From the NCBI GenBank assembly GCA_013398295.1, contig VZSF01001069.1, positions 414,184-478,183 of the forward strand: 64,000 nt of DNA. Reading direction: 5' to 3'. The stretch comes from Chionis minor. Lineage: Eukaryota > Chordata > Aves > Charadriiformes > Chionididae. Of this stretch, positions 50,001 to 61,870 are shown in pieces (the first letter of the stretch is position 1; each line of letters begins with the position of its first letter). The notes under the pieces were generated by a model. That model did no database searches and was not told where the DNA came from. It saw only the letters and a list, made by a program, of their open reading frames with translations. The position numbers and the translations under genes were made by a program.

Positions 50001-51909
50001 TTCTTGCAGGTGTTATGAGGATGGATTGGTATTTTTACGATTCTGTCTTTGCTGCAGCCTTTTACCTTAAAATGATCTGTGTCAACCTAGCCACCATGCC
50101 CTGAGGTCTAGGGCAGACCTCAAATTAACTTTCCTGAATACTGATAACAAAAGATAATCTCTGTGAAAATGTGCAGACAATACAATCACACAACCTGATA
50201 CCTGATTTTCCTCCCAACCCTTCCATAAGCTTCTCTGAGTACACAGTCCCAAACACATGTTCCTCCCCTCTTGCTGTACTATGACCTGCCCCTGCCTTGC
50301 CAGCAGAGACCTAGACTTCCTAACAGGACTTCACCATTTTCACTCCTGTCTCCAGTTTTCAGTTTCTTTGCTTGCACTCTTCTGTCTGGTATTAGGTAAA
50401 ACAGAACACATACTTCAGCCTTGATAAAAAAGTAGGGTCTGTTTTTTCTCATGTAAAGGAAAATTCTATCAGAATCTACATTCAGCACTGGCATGATATG
50501 AGGGCTTTAATCTCTCACAGAGAAACTCTAAACTGTAGGGAGCTGCGTTAGAGTAGCAGGATCTAGTAACATGATCAAGCAGACCAGCTGGCAGCACACA
50601 GAGGTGATGAAAAGGCCAAGGATAACGGTAAGAGATCAGGTGCCACCATACAGATCTGCCTTTTCCTGACAGTCCAGTCAATGTGGACATCTTCAAAGTC
50701 ACACATCTCCAGTCCTGAGAAGGAGCTCCCTTGCCTCTCCTTATAACTCAGGGATCTATTCCATAGTCAACGCCAGAAAAACGAAGCGGGTACAGCTCTG
50801 TTCATATCAGCCATTTAGCAGAGGCACAATCAGATAATTGCTGCCTAAAAGCTCAACAGCTGACAGGTGTTTAGGGAAGAACAGATCCCCATGGTAAGCA
50901 TTTAATAGAACATGGTCACACCAGATTTTCAGGGTCTAGACTCTAGACTATTGGTCAAAATACCACCTGAGCATCAGCTTTAGCCTTTGGTTTGATTGTC
51001 TCCAGCCAGGCACCTTTCAGCAAGAACAGAAAGAAAACAGCTGTTTAGGCAGGTAGCATGCCTTCCTGTATCTACCTGCTGTCACCCTCTGAGCTGAGAA
51101 AAGCAAGATGCCGTTTGCTTATATGATTCCCAGCTAAACTGACCTGGGCCATGGGGAACAGACGTTCTGCAGCTGGAGTTCAGATAGCTTTGGCTGTTGG
51201 GAGCAAAGCCATTCTGATCTAGAGCATTTGTTTCTTTAATCTCTTGATTTGGCAGGCAGGCTAGTCCATCATCTTCTGCAAAAATGTGTGGAATAATACA
51301 ATGATTTACCGTTTTAGAAATCCTGAGATAAGCTGCTTGTTCTACTGATCATAGCCAAAGACAGACCAATGTGTACACGGTGTGTGACACCAGAATACTT
51401 ATATTGATGTGTGGTCCTATTGCTGCATGTTGAATTGCCACATACAGACTAACAGGCAGTCATTTTACCTATCGTTAGTTTCCAATAAAGATACAAACTA
51501 CTCATGTCTTTGAAAAAGTTTCAGGTGGAAGATGCATAAATTATTTGTCCAACCCAAAAAATCCAGGGGAAAAGAGAAAGAAACACAAACTATACAGTGT
51601 GTTGAAGGCACCAGCGTATCTGTGTGCACCATTCACACCACCGACACCATGACATTTAAGACTAAGCAAAGCCATCGGTTATGTAATTAGTTAGCAGAGG
51701 CAAACATCCTGCCTGGAAAAACAAGAACAAAAGCTGATTTGTTATATCTTTGCCGTTCTCTTTAAGCCAATATGCTGCTCCAAATACAGCACTGCTGTAC
51801 CAGTGTTCGTGTTCCTTCCTCACTAACAAAGCTGAAGCCGTGCTGCAGAACAATTCTTTTGTAGTGACATCAGATGCAAATGGCCTCAGAAGTAACGTAT
51901 TTGTTTGAA
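47093..51909. other. AT-rich unique DNA, no gene seen
   Basis: No recognisable exon, RNA gene or transposon in about 4.8 kb. An (AAAT)n run lies at 47508-47522 and a poly-T at 49599-49611. The longest frame (104 codons, 48648-48962, +) is unrecognised. Confidence 0.65.
47508..47522. repeat. (AAAT)n microsatellite
   Basis: About four copies of ATAA, perfect. Confidence 0.85.
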
Positions 51910-52108
51910 GAAAGTCCCAGTTACTAAAATTAGCTGTGTTACTGCATTTATCATGAGAGATTATTGTGTCAGTGATGCCATGTTGCTCCCTGCGAGACTT
52001 ACATAATAGGTTTTCCTATCACTAATAATTCTGATTTTGAGATTCTCTGATCATCTGGGTATAACACAGAACTTAAGCCTGCGTTCAGGCAGAATTAACT
52101 GGATAGAG
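51910..52108. repeat. Tandem duplication, unit 1 (about 199 bases)
   Basis: The unit starts GAAAGTCCCAGTTACT and ends AACTGGATAGAG. It aligns end to end with the unit at 52114-52310. By eye about 35 of 197 positions differ, mostly transitions, with one 2-base gap. It matches no transposon family I know. Confidence 0.88.
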
Positions 52109-52113
52109 AGATA

Positions 52114-52310
52114 GAAAGTCCCAATTACTTGCATTAGCTGTGTGACTACATTTATTATGAGAGATTACTGTGTCAGTGACGCTGTGCTGGTCCCCACGGG
52201 ACTTACCTAATAGGTTTCTCTGTCACTAATAATTATGATTTTGTGATCCTGTGATCAGCTGGGTATGACATAAAACTTAAGCACGTGTTCAAGCAGAACT
52301 AGCTGTAGAG
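52114..52310. repeat. Tandem duplication, unit 2 (about 197 bases)
   Basis: The unit starts GAAAGTCCCAATTACT and ends GCTGTAGAG. Only five bases separate it from unit 1, so this is a direct tandem duplication with a period near 204, not two scattered insertions. Conserved blocks shared by both include ATTAGCTGTGT, ATGAGAGATTA, TGTGTCAGTGA and TCACTAATAATT. Confidence 0.88.
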
Positions 52311-54283
52311 AAGGAATTTCTCTTCTGGCTCTCCAGAAATAACAGTGTTTATGCACTTTCACATATAAACACTGCTGCTAAGACTACCTTACTTCAAACA
52401 AACTTATCCTCATTAGATCCAGTGTTCTATTTAAACGCTAAAACACAATAGGCAGTGCATATTTGGGCAATCATTGCATGCATCGAATGATGTTTAACCA
52501 CCCATCAAGCACAATAATCCCCTAGAAATGCACCAGCTGAAATACCGTATTGCTTGTATAGACCTGAACTCACAAAGAAATAGAGGGAAAATGGTCTAAA
52601 TGGGCACTGGCCTGAATAGGGTACCGCCACAGCTGAGCACAAATCTTTGTTTATATCAAGTATTCTGGAGCCATTACACAATTTGGTGAAGTGTCCAAGG
52701 TATTCTCAGTAATGTCCCTAGTCAGAGTTAGTTCAACAGGGTACGAATATGGCACAATGTGTTAGGCTTTCAGCATTTAACTAAAAACCTGGTTGGTCTG
52801 TATTTGTATGGATTCCATAGTCACCTGGAAAGATCTGTGATAGAGAGCTACAGTTGCTGGTGTCTAGGAGAGATAGTCTGGTTGAAATGTGGAGATAATC
52901 TTGTTATAGTTATCTTTATTTTATTAAAAACTAAAATTATGTAATGAATTCAGATCAGCAAAAGAGTGATACTACTCAAATGTTAACGTGGACTTGACCT
53001 TGATCTTCATCATTGTTTGTACTGACACAAGGAGTCAACATAATTCAGAGGAAAAATCAGTTGAGCAACTCATAACTCAGGTAGTTGTCAAGTTACTAGT
53101 GAATACACAATTTTCTCCTTTTCTTTGTGTTTGTATTCCTTTGTATTAGCAATAAGCAGAAACATTTCCAAGGATATAGTCTTGTGTTCAAAAAGACGCT
53201 GTAGACAAGCAGAACTAGAAAACCAGGGGCTACAGTTATTGTAGTGTATATGGATGTGAGAATATTGATAAACTTTAATGAATTACATACATTTGCACAT
53301 ATAAGTATTACTACATTGTATCTGTTACCTTGTACCAGGGCCTTGGTTAAGTCCTCAAGGGTCCGATGCATACACAGGCCGGTCCAAATTCATGATAAAT
53401 CAGAGATAAGGAAGATTCCATTGCTACTTTTCTTAGCGTTAATCTTGTGTGTTTGACAGTGGTCAAAGACCAAAAGAAACAAACCTTCTTGGGTGTACTT
53501 ATTGAGGCTGTCAACAGTAACAGAATTTCTTGGAACTTTGAACAGTCTGCTCAGATGTGTTAGAGACAAAGGCTGGAAACAAAGTGAATGATAGAAACTC
53601 ATGGTATTCCTGAAGGAAGATAAGAATCTTGGTAAGAACTCATTCCTCATTCTTTTTATTCTCTTGCCCCAACTAGTGGTGAATTATTAGTGACATATTA
53701 AAAAACAAACCAAAAAAACCCACCCAAAACCCAAACAAACAAACAAAAACTTTAAATTTGATTGTCTGCACATTGTCATAGACTTTGGAGTGAACTAAGA
53801 GTGAACAGGTTGCAGATCAATTAATTAACAAGTACTGGTCAGTCAGTACCAGCTGTCTACAGTAACTTGATGTATTTCAGTTATAACCTCTCTGTATATT
53901 TGGCAGAGTTTTATAGGTATAAAACCACAAAAGGATTTCAGGACAAGGACTTGTTTTATTCCAGGCTTCCTTTTTCCTGGTAAAATTTGCTCCCAGAGAT
54001 ATACTCCCTTTGTTTTTCTCCTCATGTTGTCCATCAAGATTAGGGATCCAACTACTTTTCTCACCAAATTGCTTTTAAGTGGGAAAGATCTCAAGAAACA
54101 ATGCTGTACTCTGTATTAGATTAAGATCCAAATAATGTAAGGAAGTTACGGGGTAGTGTTATAAAAGAGAGTCAAGCTGTATGAATGAGTAACAGAGAGG
54201 GGAATAATACAGAGGGGTTAAAAAGCTATTTTTGGTATAGTATTGTATGCCTCCACAATCCCCCTAACCTCCACTTCCCAATT
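52311..54283. other. AT-rich unique DNA, no gene seen
   Basis: No recognisable exon or interspersed repeat. Frames of up to 91 codons occur on both strands. An A/C-rich run lies at 53698-53750. Confidence 0.65.
53698..53750. repeat. A/C-rich simple sequence (AAAC-type)
   Basis: About fifty bases composed almost only of A and C, with AAAC and AACCC units. It is the strand mirror of the G/T-rich run at 18111. Confidence 0.85.
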
Positions 54284-54347
54284 TCAGAATGGTTTGGGTT
54301 GAAAGGGGCCTTCAAAGATTGTCTAGTCCAACCCCCCAACTTGAACA
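54284..54347 (-). mobile_element. CR1 LINE copy E, 3' tail only
   Basis: On the + strand, TCAGAATGGTTTGGGTTGAA, GGGGCCTTCAAAGATT and GTCTAGTCCAACCCCCC match the last 60 or so bases of a CR1 read on the minus strand. The insertion is very strongly 5'-truncated. The tail type (CCTTCAAAGAT) is shared with copy F. Confidence 0.85.
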
Positions 54348-54983
54348 GAAAGCGGCTAACCAGATTATATTAGGTTTTCTTAGGAAATAGGCAGGCTGTC
54401 AAAGACCTTTTAACAATTTTTTGAGGAATAACACATATGTGTGTGTATTGGCAGTCTAGAAAACAAATACTAGCAATGTTTAGAAAGTAACAAATATTAG
54501 TTAAGGGTACAAACCTCAGTTTGCCTATTGTTTCTAAGAGAATTGGCCTGCTTTTGGTTGTCTGTCTGTTATATGACAGCCTTCTATCTTTTATCACTTA
54601 GCAATCCAAAAAGTAAGTGAGCCCTTCTAGCAAGAAGGGCACTGAAAAGCACACAAGTGAGAAAGCAAAATAGTCTTCTTCAGTGTAACTTAAGGCTGAG
54701 TTTAGAGAAAAAACACAAGAGTTACAAGCCTCAAAGACACAGTAATGTAGTAATTATTCTTTCCCTTCATTCTATACTCAGTGGAAAAATGGGACACTTC
54801 CTTAAAATCCTCAAGAGCTCTTCTCTCACCATTTCTACTGTGACTCACACAGATTTTAGTATCTAATTACAGCTCTGCAAAGATGTCCAATGGCAGCTGG
54901 GCCCATTTTCCCTGCTTACATGAGCCTTTTTAAAGAGACCAAGGGTGACTCCTGATAAAACTCTCCGATCAGTAAGTCATTTC

Positions 54984-55100
54984 TGATCTGATTTACACTA
55001 ACAAAACTGAGATCAGGATTTGGGACAATGTCATAGTAATATCTCTACAGTGGTGTAAAATTAATGTGAGGAGAATCAAGCTCATTGATTTCAACAGAGC
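54984..55100. repeat. Possible ancient amniote interspersed repeat
   Basis: GATTTACACTAACAAAACTG followed by GAGATCAGGATTTGG, and then CAGTGGTGTAAAATTAATG, GAGGAGAATCAAGCTCATTG and ATTTCAACAGAG, resemble a repeat found across reptiles and birds whose text includes TTACACCAGTGTAAGTGAGATCAGAATCTGGCC. The match is from memory and decayed. Confidence 0.4.
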
Positions 55101-55419
55101 TTCTTGTCAGAGTAAAGTTGTCAGGATTGACCCTGGGAATCTTGTGACACAATGTTCCAGGAAGCAGCTTTGTTTGCACACACTGTGGCTCTTATTTATT
55201 AATATGCAACGCCAACAATGCCTATTGTTTCTTTTCATATTAGAATGTTGTCACATGAGCAGTTCAAGTGACACCAAGGATTGCAAGGCGAAGACAAGTA
55301 GTTCTCTCTCGTTCCAACTGGAAAGGCTGTATATTTGAATACATTAATACCCAACAAATATCCCTTCAGATTAAATCCCTCATAGATTTTTTTTAATTAA
55401 ACCCCACCCTAACAACTAT

Positions 55420-55473
55420 GCCTACCTGGAAGTAAGTTTGCCTACCTAAAAGTAAGTTTATCCACCTAAACAA
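55420..55473 (+). repeat. Short tandem repeat, 20-base unit
   Basis: GCCTACCTGGAAGTAAGTTT at 55420-55439 is repeated with two changes at 55440-55459, and a partial third unit follows. Each unit contains AAGTAAGT, which looks like a splice donor, but no exon is supported. Confidence 0.85.
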
Positions 55474-56370
55474 AGCAATGTTTTATTACAAAAATGCAGA
55501 AACAGTATGTGTATTTTAAAAAACATAATTAACAGAATGATCTGTACATCAGAAGTTAGGCTGCAGCTTATTTATTATGATAAAATTACAAAAATACCCA
55601 CTTTCCTCCTGTGGCACTTGGAAATTGTGCAGAAGTGCAGAAGTATAAATTTTATACAGTTTTGATCTGCTGTTTGAAAGACTCATCTTTTTTGTCCCTT
55701 TCTCACTAGTATAGTTTAGCATTACAAGATGAACCGCGTATAAAATATTTAACTTTATTTACATGAGCCCTATTATGTATAGTTTCATCGGAGTTTTTTC
55801 ACTCTACAAACCTAGAACAATCCTTTCTTTTTTTCCTTACAATTGCTGCTTTCTCCCCATATTTTAATTGAATCAGTTTTGCATAACTGCATCTATTATT
55901 CCATTCAAGAGAAGAGATGAGGACTCTTGCAAATGGTATCAGGCTAACTTGAAATTAATACAGCTAAGCCTTCAGCTAGTGTTATAGTGCAAGGAGTAAC
56001 CTGGCTCCTATACATTTAATGATGAAATAAATTAAGAATAACAAAAAGGAGGCAATGAAATACAGAGGAATTGTATCTGAATTGTACTTGAAATGATCTA
56101 AACTGTTGGCATGTAGACAGTACTGAGGAGATACTCTATCCTGGAAAAGATAGGAGCAAGTACATAGAAGGTATTTTAAAAAACGCCAAATGTATTCCCT
56201 TTCACAAAAATTTATTAAATACATAGACTCCAACCACCAGACACTCCCCAGACACAGATTTCAATAGAAGTGGTTGTACACCACAATATTTTTTTGAATC
56301 TAATCCTTGAAAGCCTAAAACATATTTTGTATCCTAAAGGCTAGTTTCAAAATGTATCTTAGGTTTTAAA

Positions 56371-56420
56371 AATGGAATGGAATGGAATGGAATGGAATGG
56401 AATGGAATGGAATGGAATGG
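56371..56420 (+). repeat. Perfect (AATGG)10 pentanucleotide repeat
   Basis: Fifty bases without a single interruption. The unit is the same as in human satellite III (GGAAT), but a block this short is an ordinary microsatellite. Its purity suggests recent slippage. An open frame of 96 codons starts inside it only because the repeat has no stop codon in that frame. Confidence 0.97.
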
Positions 56421-59400
56421 CTATGTCCAACATTATGATGCCACAGAGAACTTTGAAATCCCTTACACTTGCATTTTAACTCTATTGTCCTTGTGTTTCT
56501 GGCAGGAATGTGTAAAACTTCCCCAAACATCCAATGTCACCAGACTGTTGGCTCTAAACCTCAGTAAGCAAGACAGACAGGACAGGAGACGATATGTAAG
56601 ATCTCTTTTTCAATTAATATTCCTTTTGTGCAAATTAAAGCAAATTCAGTTAGATGCTGAAATGTAGCCCAGCAATAAGAATACTTGTTCTCTGAGATTG
56701 TATAAACAGATATTATTGAGTGGGTTGAGGCACCAACACGACTTTTAGAGCTGAGAGCTTTTATTAGTGTTTCCCAAAGCTGAACTGAAGCAACCTTCTA
56801 CTCAGTTTATTGACTTCTGTGAACCCCATTCTAAGGTGAGGACACCTTCTTGTGTCTGTCACAAATGTTTATATTTCTAGCTCGGGGCAGATAATTCTTT
56901 TAGTTGCAGGATCCCCAAATGCTGAACATGCCAATGCCCAGGAAGTTCTGGATGTATCTACCTCCCATTGACCTTAAAGCATTTAAAAATCCTACTGTTT
57001 GGATTCTTAGGCATTTAAGTATCTTTACAAGTCTTGCCTTACATTCCTTAGTTACTTAAGGTACTTCTGAACATTGTATTTCTATCTTTGCTGTACAGCA
57101 GTTAGACAATATTGTATAACATACGGATCCAGAAAAGATCTGTCAAATGCCAAAGGCATTTAGTATTAACCTCATTTTAAAAACTTAGGACAATGCTCTC
57201 CCTTTCCCTTTCATGACCTGGGGCTCTATGGAGACAGAGAAAGAGAAGGCACAGAGCCAGGAAATAGCTTATCTAAGTACTCTGATTCTTTCATAAATCA
57301 ACAGTATTAGCATTGGAGAATGAAGCCAAGAGAAGAATAATTCCAGCATCACTAAATGGCAGCCACCATGCATTCTCCTTGTAGGGGAGGGTAGTGTTAT
57401 TGCATGGTAAATAATGCAGCTTAGAAGGAATTACAGCTTCTTGTGGATGCTCAGAAATGTATACCTCTCTGGATGAAAGGAGATTCTATACCTTCACTAC
57501 ACATATGAAGAACTGGCTTCTAGGAGTCTGCCCATGACTCTGCTAAAGGGAGCAGAAGATTTATCATTGTCTTCTCAGGAATTCAGGACCAGTGCATGAT
57601 TTTTTTTATATACCAAATGCTTGCCAACTTCTTTCTTAGAAGCTGCTACTCTCAAAACCCATGTACAGCAGTGAAATAAAATTCCAGAGATTTTTGTTGC
57701 ACAAGCAATTGCCATATTTTATTATATTTATGCAACTGGCATATCTCTGCTGAAGAGCCATGTTCCTTTATATTCTCATCACGTGCTGTTGAAGCCTTTG
57801 TGACCTTTGCCACTGACTGAATGGGCTCTGGATCATGTCCTTACTGCTAAAATCATTCTGCAGTGATAGACAAGATAGCTGGCAAGGAAGAACAGTGGCA
57901 CCCAGTGGTGATTTGCTTTTTCTTTTCAAAATATGTTATCTTGAAAGACTTTTTCCTTACCTTTTTAAACGGATGTCCCCATATAATATATAGCCCAGTT
58001 TACTCAAAGAATATACAGATATCTATGTATTTATTATACAACAGTATACATACATGCACATGTTGTAACTCATAAAGTAAAAGCCAGCTTTAATAATTAT
58101 AATGTAATTACGGTGTTGATTTAAAAGGAAATAAGCAACCAAATTGATTGCACTTTAGGAAAAAAAATCACTTCATGTAAAGTGCTTAGGCTGACTGTAC
58201 TTGATTAACGGTAATGCCATTTCTGCAGTAGTTAAAGAAACTTTGTCCTAATGCAATGTTAAAAAATAATACGAGTATTTAAATGCCAATAGCTATCCTT
58301 TATTTTTCATCTTATTACAATAAATAAGTGGTGAACATGCTCTCATTTATTCCAGAAGACTGCCAGCTTCCATTTCCACTTTTTTTTCCCCAAATTTCTC
58401 AACTTTGCAAAGAGGTTTTTTTTTAAAAAAAAAGCATGCAGCTTCTTATAACAGCATAATTCTTATTTTATAAAAATCCTCTTTGCCACTGAGTCAAACT
58501 CCAGGTTATTAATTATTCAAGCCAAAGTATATTTATTTGCTAGTCACTTAGAAAATGCTGAAGATTGTTTTTTAGTCTCAGCTACGGTATCCAAGCCAAA
58601 CTTCTCTTGAACGTTACCTCGTTTCTTACTGCTTTTACCTGGTGTACTGCAGGAGGTACTGGGTTTTCTACATTTTTGGCTACATGGTCATCACATTAAT
58701 GCTGCATCTATATCATTAGCTTAAATGTAGTCGGGGTTGTTACCTGATGCTAGAACAAATTGAATAAGGAAGGCTTCTACATAATGTTAAATTTTTCGGC
58801 CTCCAAAACATAGGGCTGCAAGCAAAGTGCTCATTTGAAATGATCCATAGCCCTTGCTAGTTCCTGAAGCTCAAACAGGAATTATTAAAAAGACCTAAAT
58901 GGCTAAGGCCACAACTATACTGAAGGTCATTATAGCAGTTTATCTGGATTGACAATTCAGAGCTAAAGCTTCAAAACATTCTCAGATAGCTCAATTTTTT
59001 AACTTATCCTATAAAACTGCTGTGAAGACCTCAAAATTTCTAAGTCTCAGGTGGACCTGTCATGCTTGAACGTACTTTTCAGGGCTGCAGGATAAGAGTG
59101 GGGCCTGAGGTCTGAAAGTAATGAGAATCCTCAAAAACGCTAGACTGATGGAAAGTCAGAAAAAAATTGTTTGGCCCCTGGTTGAGAGACAGAGCTGTAA
59201 CTAAAAGCATCAAGAAGCAAATGTAGATAATGTTTAATTTCAATTTTATGTTCTGTCATAGTTGCAGCCCTTTCTTAAATAATAAAAAAAAATACGGATT
59301 ATAACATGGAGAAGGTTATATTGTTGAAACGGTGCATAAAGGTTTGGGCAAACTAACCACTCGGGGGAATAGTATTTAACTTCACCTGTGCATTGCAGCC

Positions 59401-61447
59401 TTGGGATTCATTCTGTAAGACCAAAATCAATGGAAGAAGAGAAGCAGCTGCCTGGGCTGGACACATGACGGCCCGTACCTCTGGGTCAGATGCAGATTGT
59501 TTGATCCTTTGCCATCCAAGAAGATAGATAATGGAGCCCTTGGATTTGATACCCACATTTTGTAAATGGAGCATTACTAGAAGAGGAGGAGGGGAGCAGA
59601 CAGCTGTCCAAGTGCCTGCACGATCAAGAATTCAGACGGCAGACTTCCTTTAGGAAAAGGGATAGTACACTATTGTGTATTTTTATTTCTTTTCTTTTGT
59701 AATGTTAGTATTGTAAAAGATTTGATTAATTATTTTTGAATTAGAGTTTGTAGTTGGTTGACAACCAAGATAGTCTTTCAATTTTCCAGCATTTTCAGAA
59801 GGGGAGAATAAGCTGGTATTTGTTAAGAGGCCCTTCGCTGAAAATTGCCCAGCCTTATTGAGTAAGTCCTCATTGAATGAGCAGACAAGTAGGAAATTAG
59901 TAGATGTAAGTTTTACCTGATTTCTTTGGGAAAATTCTATGAACTTGACATCAGATGTGGCTGTTGTTATTTTCATTACAAGTTAATAAGCAAAGCAAAC
60001 CTTTCTAAACTGTTAAACTGTTGTAATGTTTTCTGCCTCATATGCCAAGTGCTGCTATGTTCTGCAGCACAGAAAGAGCACTCATATTAGTTCAGCCAGG
60101 TCTCGTCTATTTGAAATGTTAGGCTTGGTTTGTAAACTGTAACACACAAGGAAAATACCAGATTTGAGTAAAAAGTGCTATGTCACACGTGTATTTGCAA
60201 TCACAGTCTTATAAGACCTGCTTTTCTAATTACACAGTACTACAAATATGCACAATGTCTGTTACTCCACTGTTCAGAATACCAAATGGTAGGTAATTGT
60301 GCTGACAGCTTATAAGAAAGCAGTGCTGTTGACCCCAATTACTAAAATCTGATTAAGAAGCAAATAAAACGAAATTCACTCACAGTCTGAAATTCATAAT
60401 CTCCTGTCAGTGTAAATTAACTGATGCCAGAAGTTCTGGCTAAGGCTGCTGTAAAGCATTCATGTGCAACACAGCAAATCTCTTCTCTGCAGTTAACTTC
60501 AAAATTGTCATCCTAACACTGGTTTGATAGATTGGGATTTCTCATATTTTAAGAATATACTGCTTTCAAAAGAAAGAGGATGATCAAACAATATATGGCA
60601 AAAAAGGTAAAAATGGCCAGCTCAAAGGATATATGATAGACTCATATTCTCTATTTTTGGAAAAAGAACCTCGAAAGTAAGGTTCCTGAGAGCTTACACT
60701 AACCAAAAACAGCTTAACAGAAAAATGACAATATTCCTCATGTTCTCTTGGGCAGTCTCACAGCCAGTTACGCATTTGGGAGTCTCACTGTGGTCAGACA
60801 GATGAAAACCAGGAGCTGCTCTTCTTCCATTGCCACCAGGGAGAACTGCCACATCAAGCTTTAGTTGACTCCCCTACAGCTGCTAAATGCAAACAAATAA
60901 CCACTGTTAGCAAGGACTCCCAGTGAAGGGCATCAGTCCTCAAGAGAATCAGTTTCCAAGTAAAGAACAATGTCAGACCCACGAACAGAGAGACTTGCCT
61001 GGTCAAAAGCATATCTGAAGAACCCTAACTACCAGTTTGCTGAATGCCAGTGTCTGAAGCTTCTTTCTTTAACAAGAATAATGATTTAGATATTGGCTTA
61101 TTTGAGCATTCAAAATGCCTCCTGGTTATAAATACTATCTGTAAGCTCACAGCTTTTTCCCATAAATAATTAGGTTATCATACTCATAGAATATATTTCT
61201 GAAGGAATATAAAAAACATGGAAGTTTTTGAAATTGTCACAGCATTAAATGTTACAGAATGATCTTCTGGGAACACATGCACTGATTTTCTATTATTTGC
61301 TGGTTTATTGGTAACTTTATTGTGTAAAAGTTGAGTTTCTTAAATTTAGATAAATGCAGTGCTATGCATAAAAAAATAACGTGGTTATATGCAGTAGACA
61401 TTTGAAATAAGAATTCCATAGCTCGCTAGGGAATAGAATCAAAAAGT
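56421..61447. other. AT-rich unique DNA, no gene seen
   Basis: About 5 kb without a recognisable exon, RNA gene or transposon. A stretch at 56962-57040 has weak similarity to the same old repeat as 4636-4692. A pyrimidine run plus CAG at about 56492-56503 followed by an open 90-base stretch was considered as an exon and not accepted. Confidence 0.6.
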
Positions 61448-61870
61448 CATAGAATTATAGGCTGGTTTAGGTTGGAAGGGACCTTCAAAGATCATCTGTT
61501 CCAACGTCCCTGTCATGGGCAGGGACATTTTTCACTAGTTCAGGTCACTCAAAGCCCCATCCAACCTGATCTTGAACCTTTCCAGGGATGCAGCATCCAC
61601 AGCTTCTCTGGACAACCTGTTCCAGTGTCTCACCACTCTCATCATAAAAATTATTTTCCTTATGTCCGATGTAAATCTACCCTCTTTTAATTTAAAACCA
61701 TTGCCCCTTATCCTGTCGCTACTTACCTTGGTAAAAAGTCGCTCTCCGTCTTTCTCATAAGCCTTCTTTAGATACTGAAGGGCTGCAGTAGGGACTGCCC
61801 AGAGCCTTCTCTTCTCCAGGCTGAACAACTGCAATTCTTTCAGACTGTCTTCATAGGATAGATGTTTCAT
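61448..61870 (-). mobile_element. CR1 LINE copy F, 5'-truncated 3' fragment
   Basis: The 3' tail is at 61448 (+ strand TCATAGAATTATAGGCTGG, then GGTTGGAAGGGACCTTCAAA). The 3' UTR is short, and ORF2 begins its C-terminal stretch directly at 61535. The element stops near 61870, before the rest of the reverse transcriptase. Its ORF2 ends in LSDLN, unlike copies A and C, which end in a LCNLL type, so it belongs to a different subfamily that shares its tail with copy E. Confidence 0.92.
61535..61870 (-). pseudogene. CR1 ORF2 C-terminal remnant, still open
   Basis: A 111-codon frame stays open to the natural stop. It carries LSYEDSLKELQLFSLEKRRL early, then SSDRIRGNGFKLKEGRF in the middle, and VVRHWNRLSREAVDAASLERF near the end. 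This is the C-terminal domain downstream of the reverse transcriptase; no catalytic residue lies in it. This is the part that is missing at the N in copy A. It is a 5'-truncated fragment without a promoter, so no function is expected. Confidence 0.88.

Larger units (their letters stand above)
54348..56370. other. AT-rich DNA, no gene seen
   Basis: No exon is recognised. A possible old amniote repeat (54984-55100) and a short tandem repeat (55420-55473) are listed separately. Confidence 0.65.

Noticed and set aside
56504..56595. Possible exon between a TTTCTGGCAG acceptor-like site and an AT/GTAAGA donor-like site
   Set aside because: The translation matches no protein I know, and acceptor- and donor-like strings are common; without transcripts or conservation it is not supported.
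56377..56667. 96-codon open frame on the + strand
   Set aside because: It starts inside the (AATGG)10 microsatellite, which has no stop in that frame; the remainder is unrecognised.
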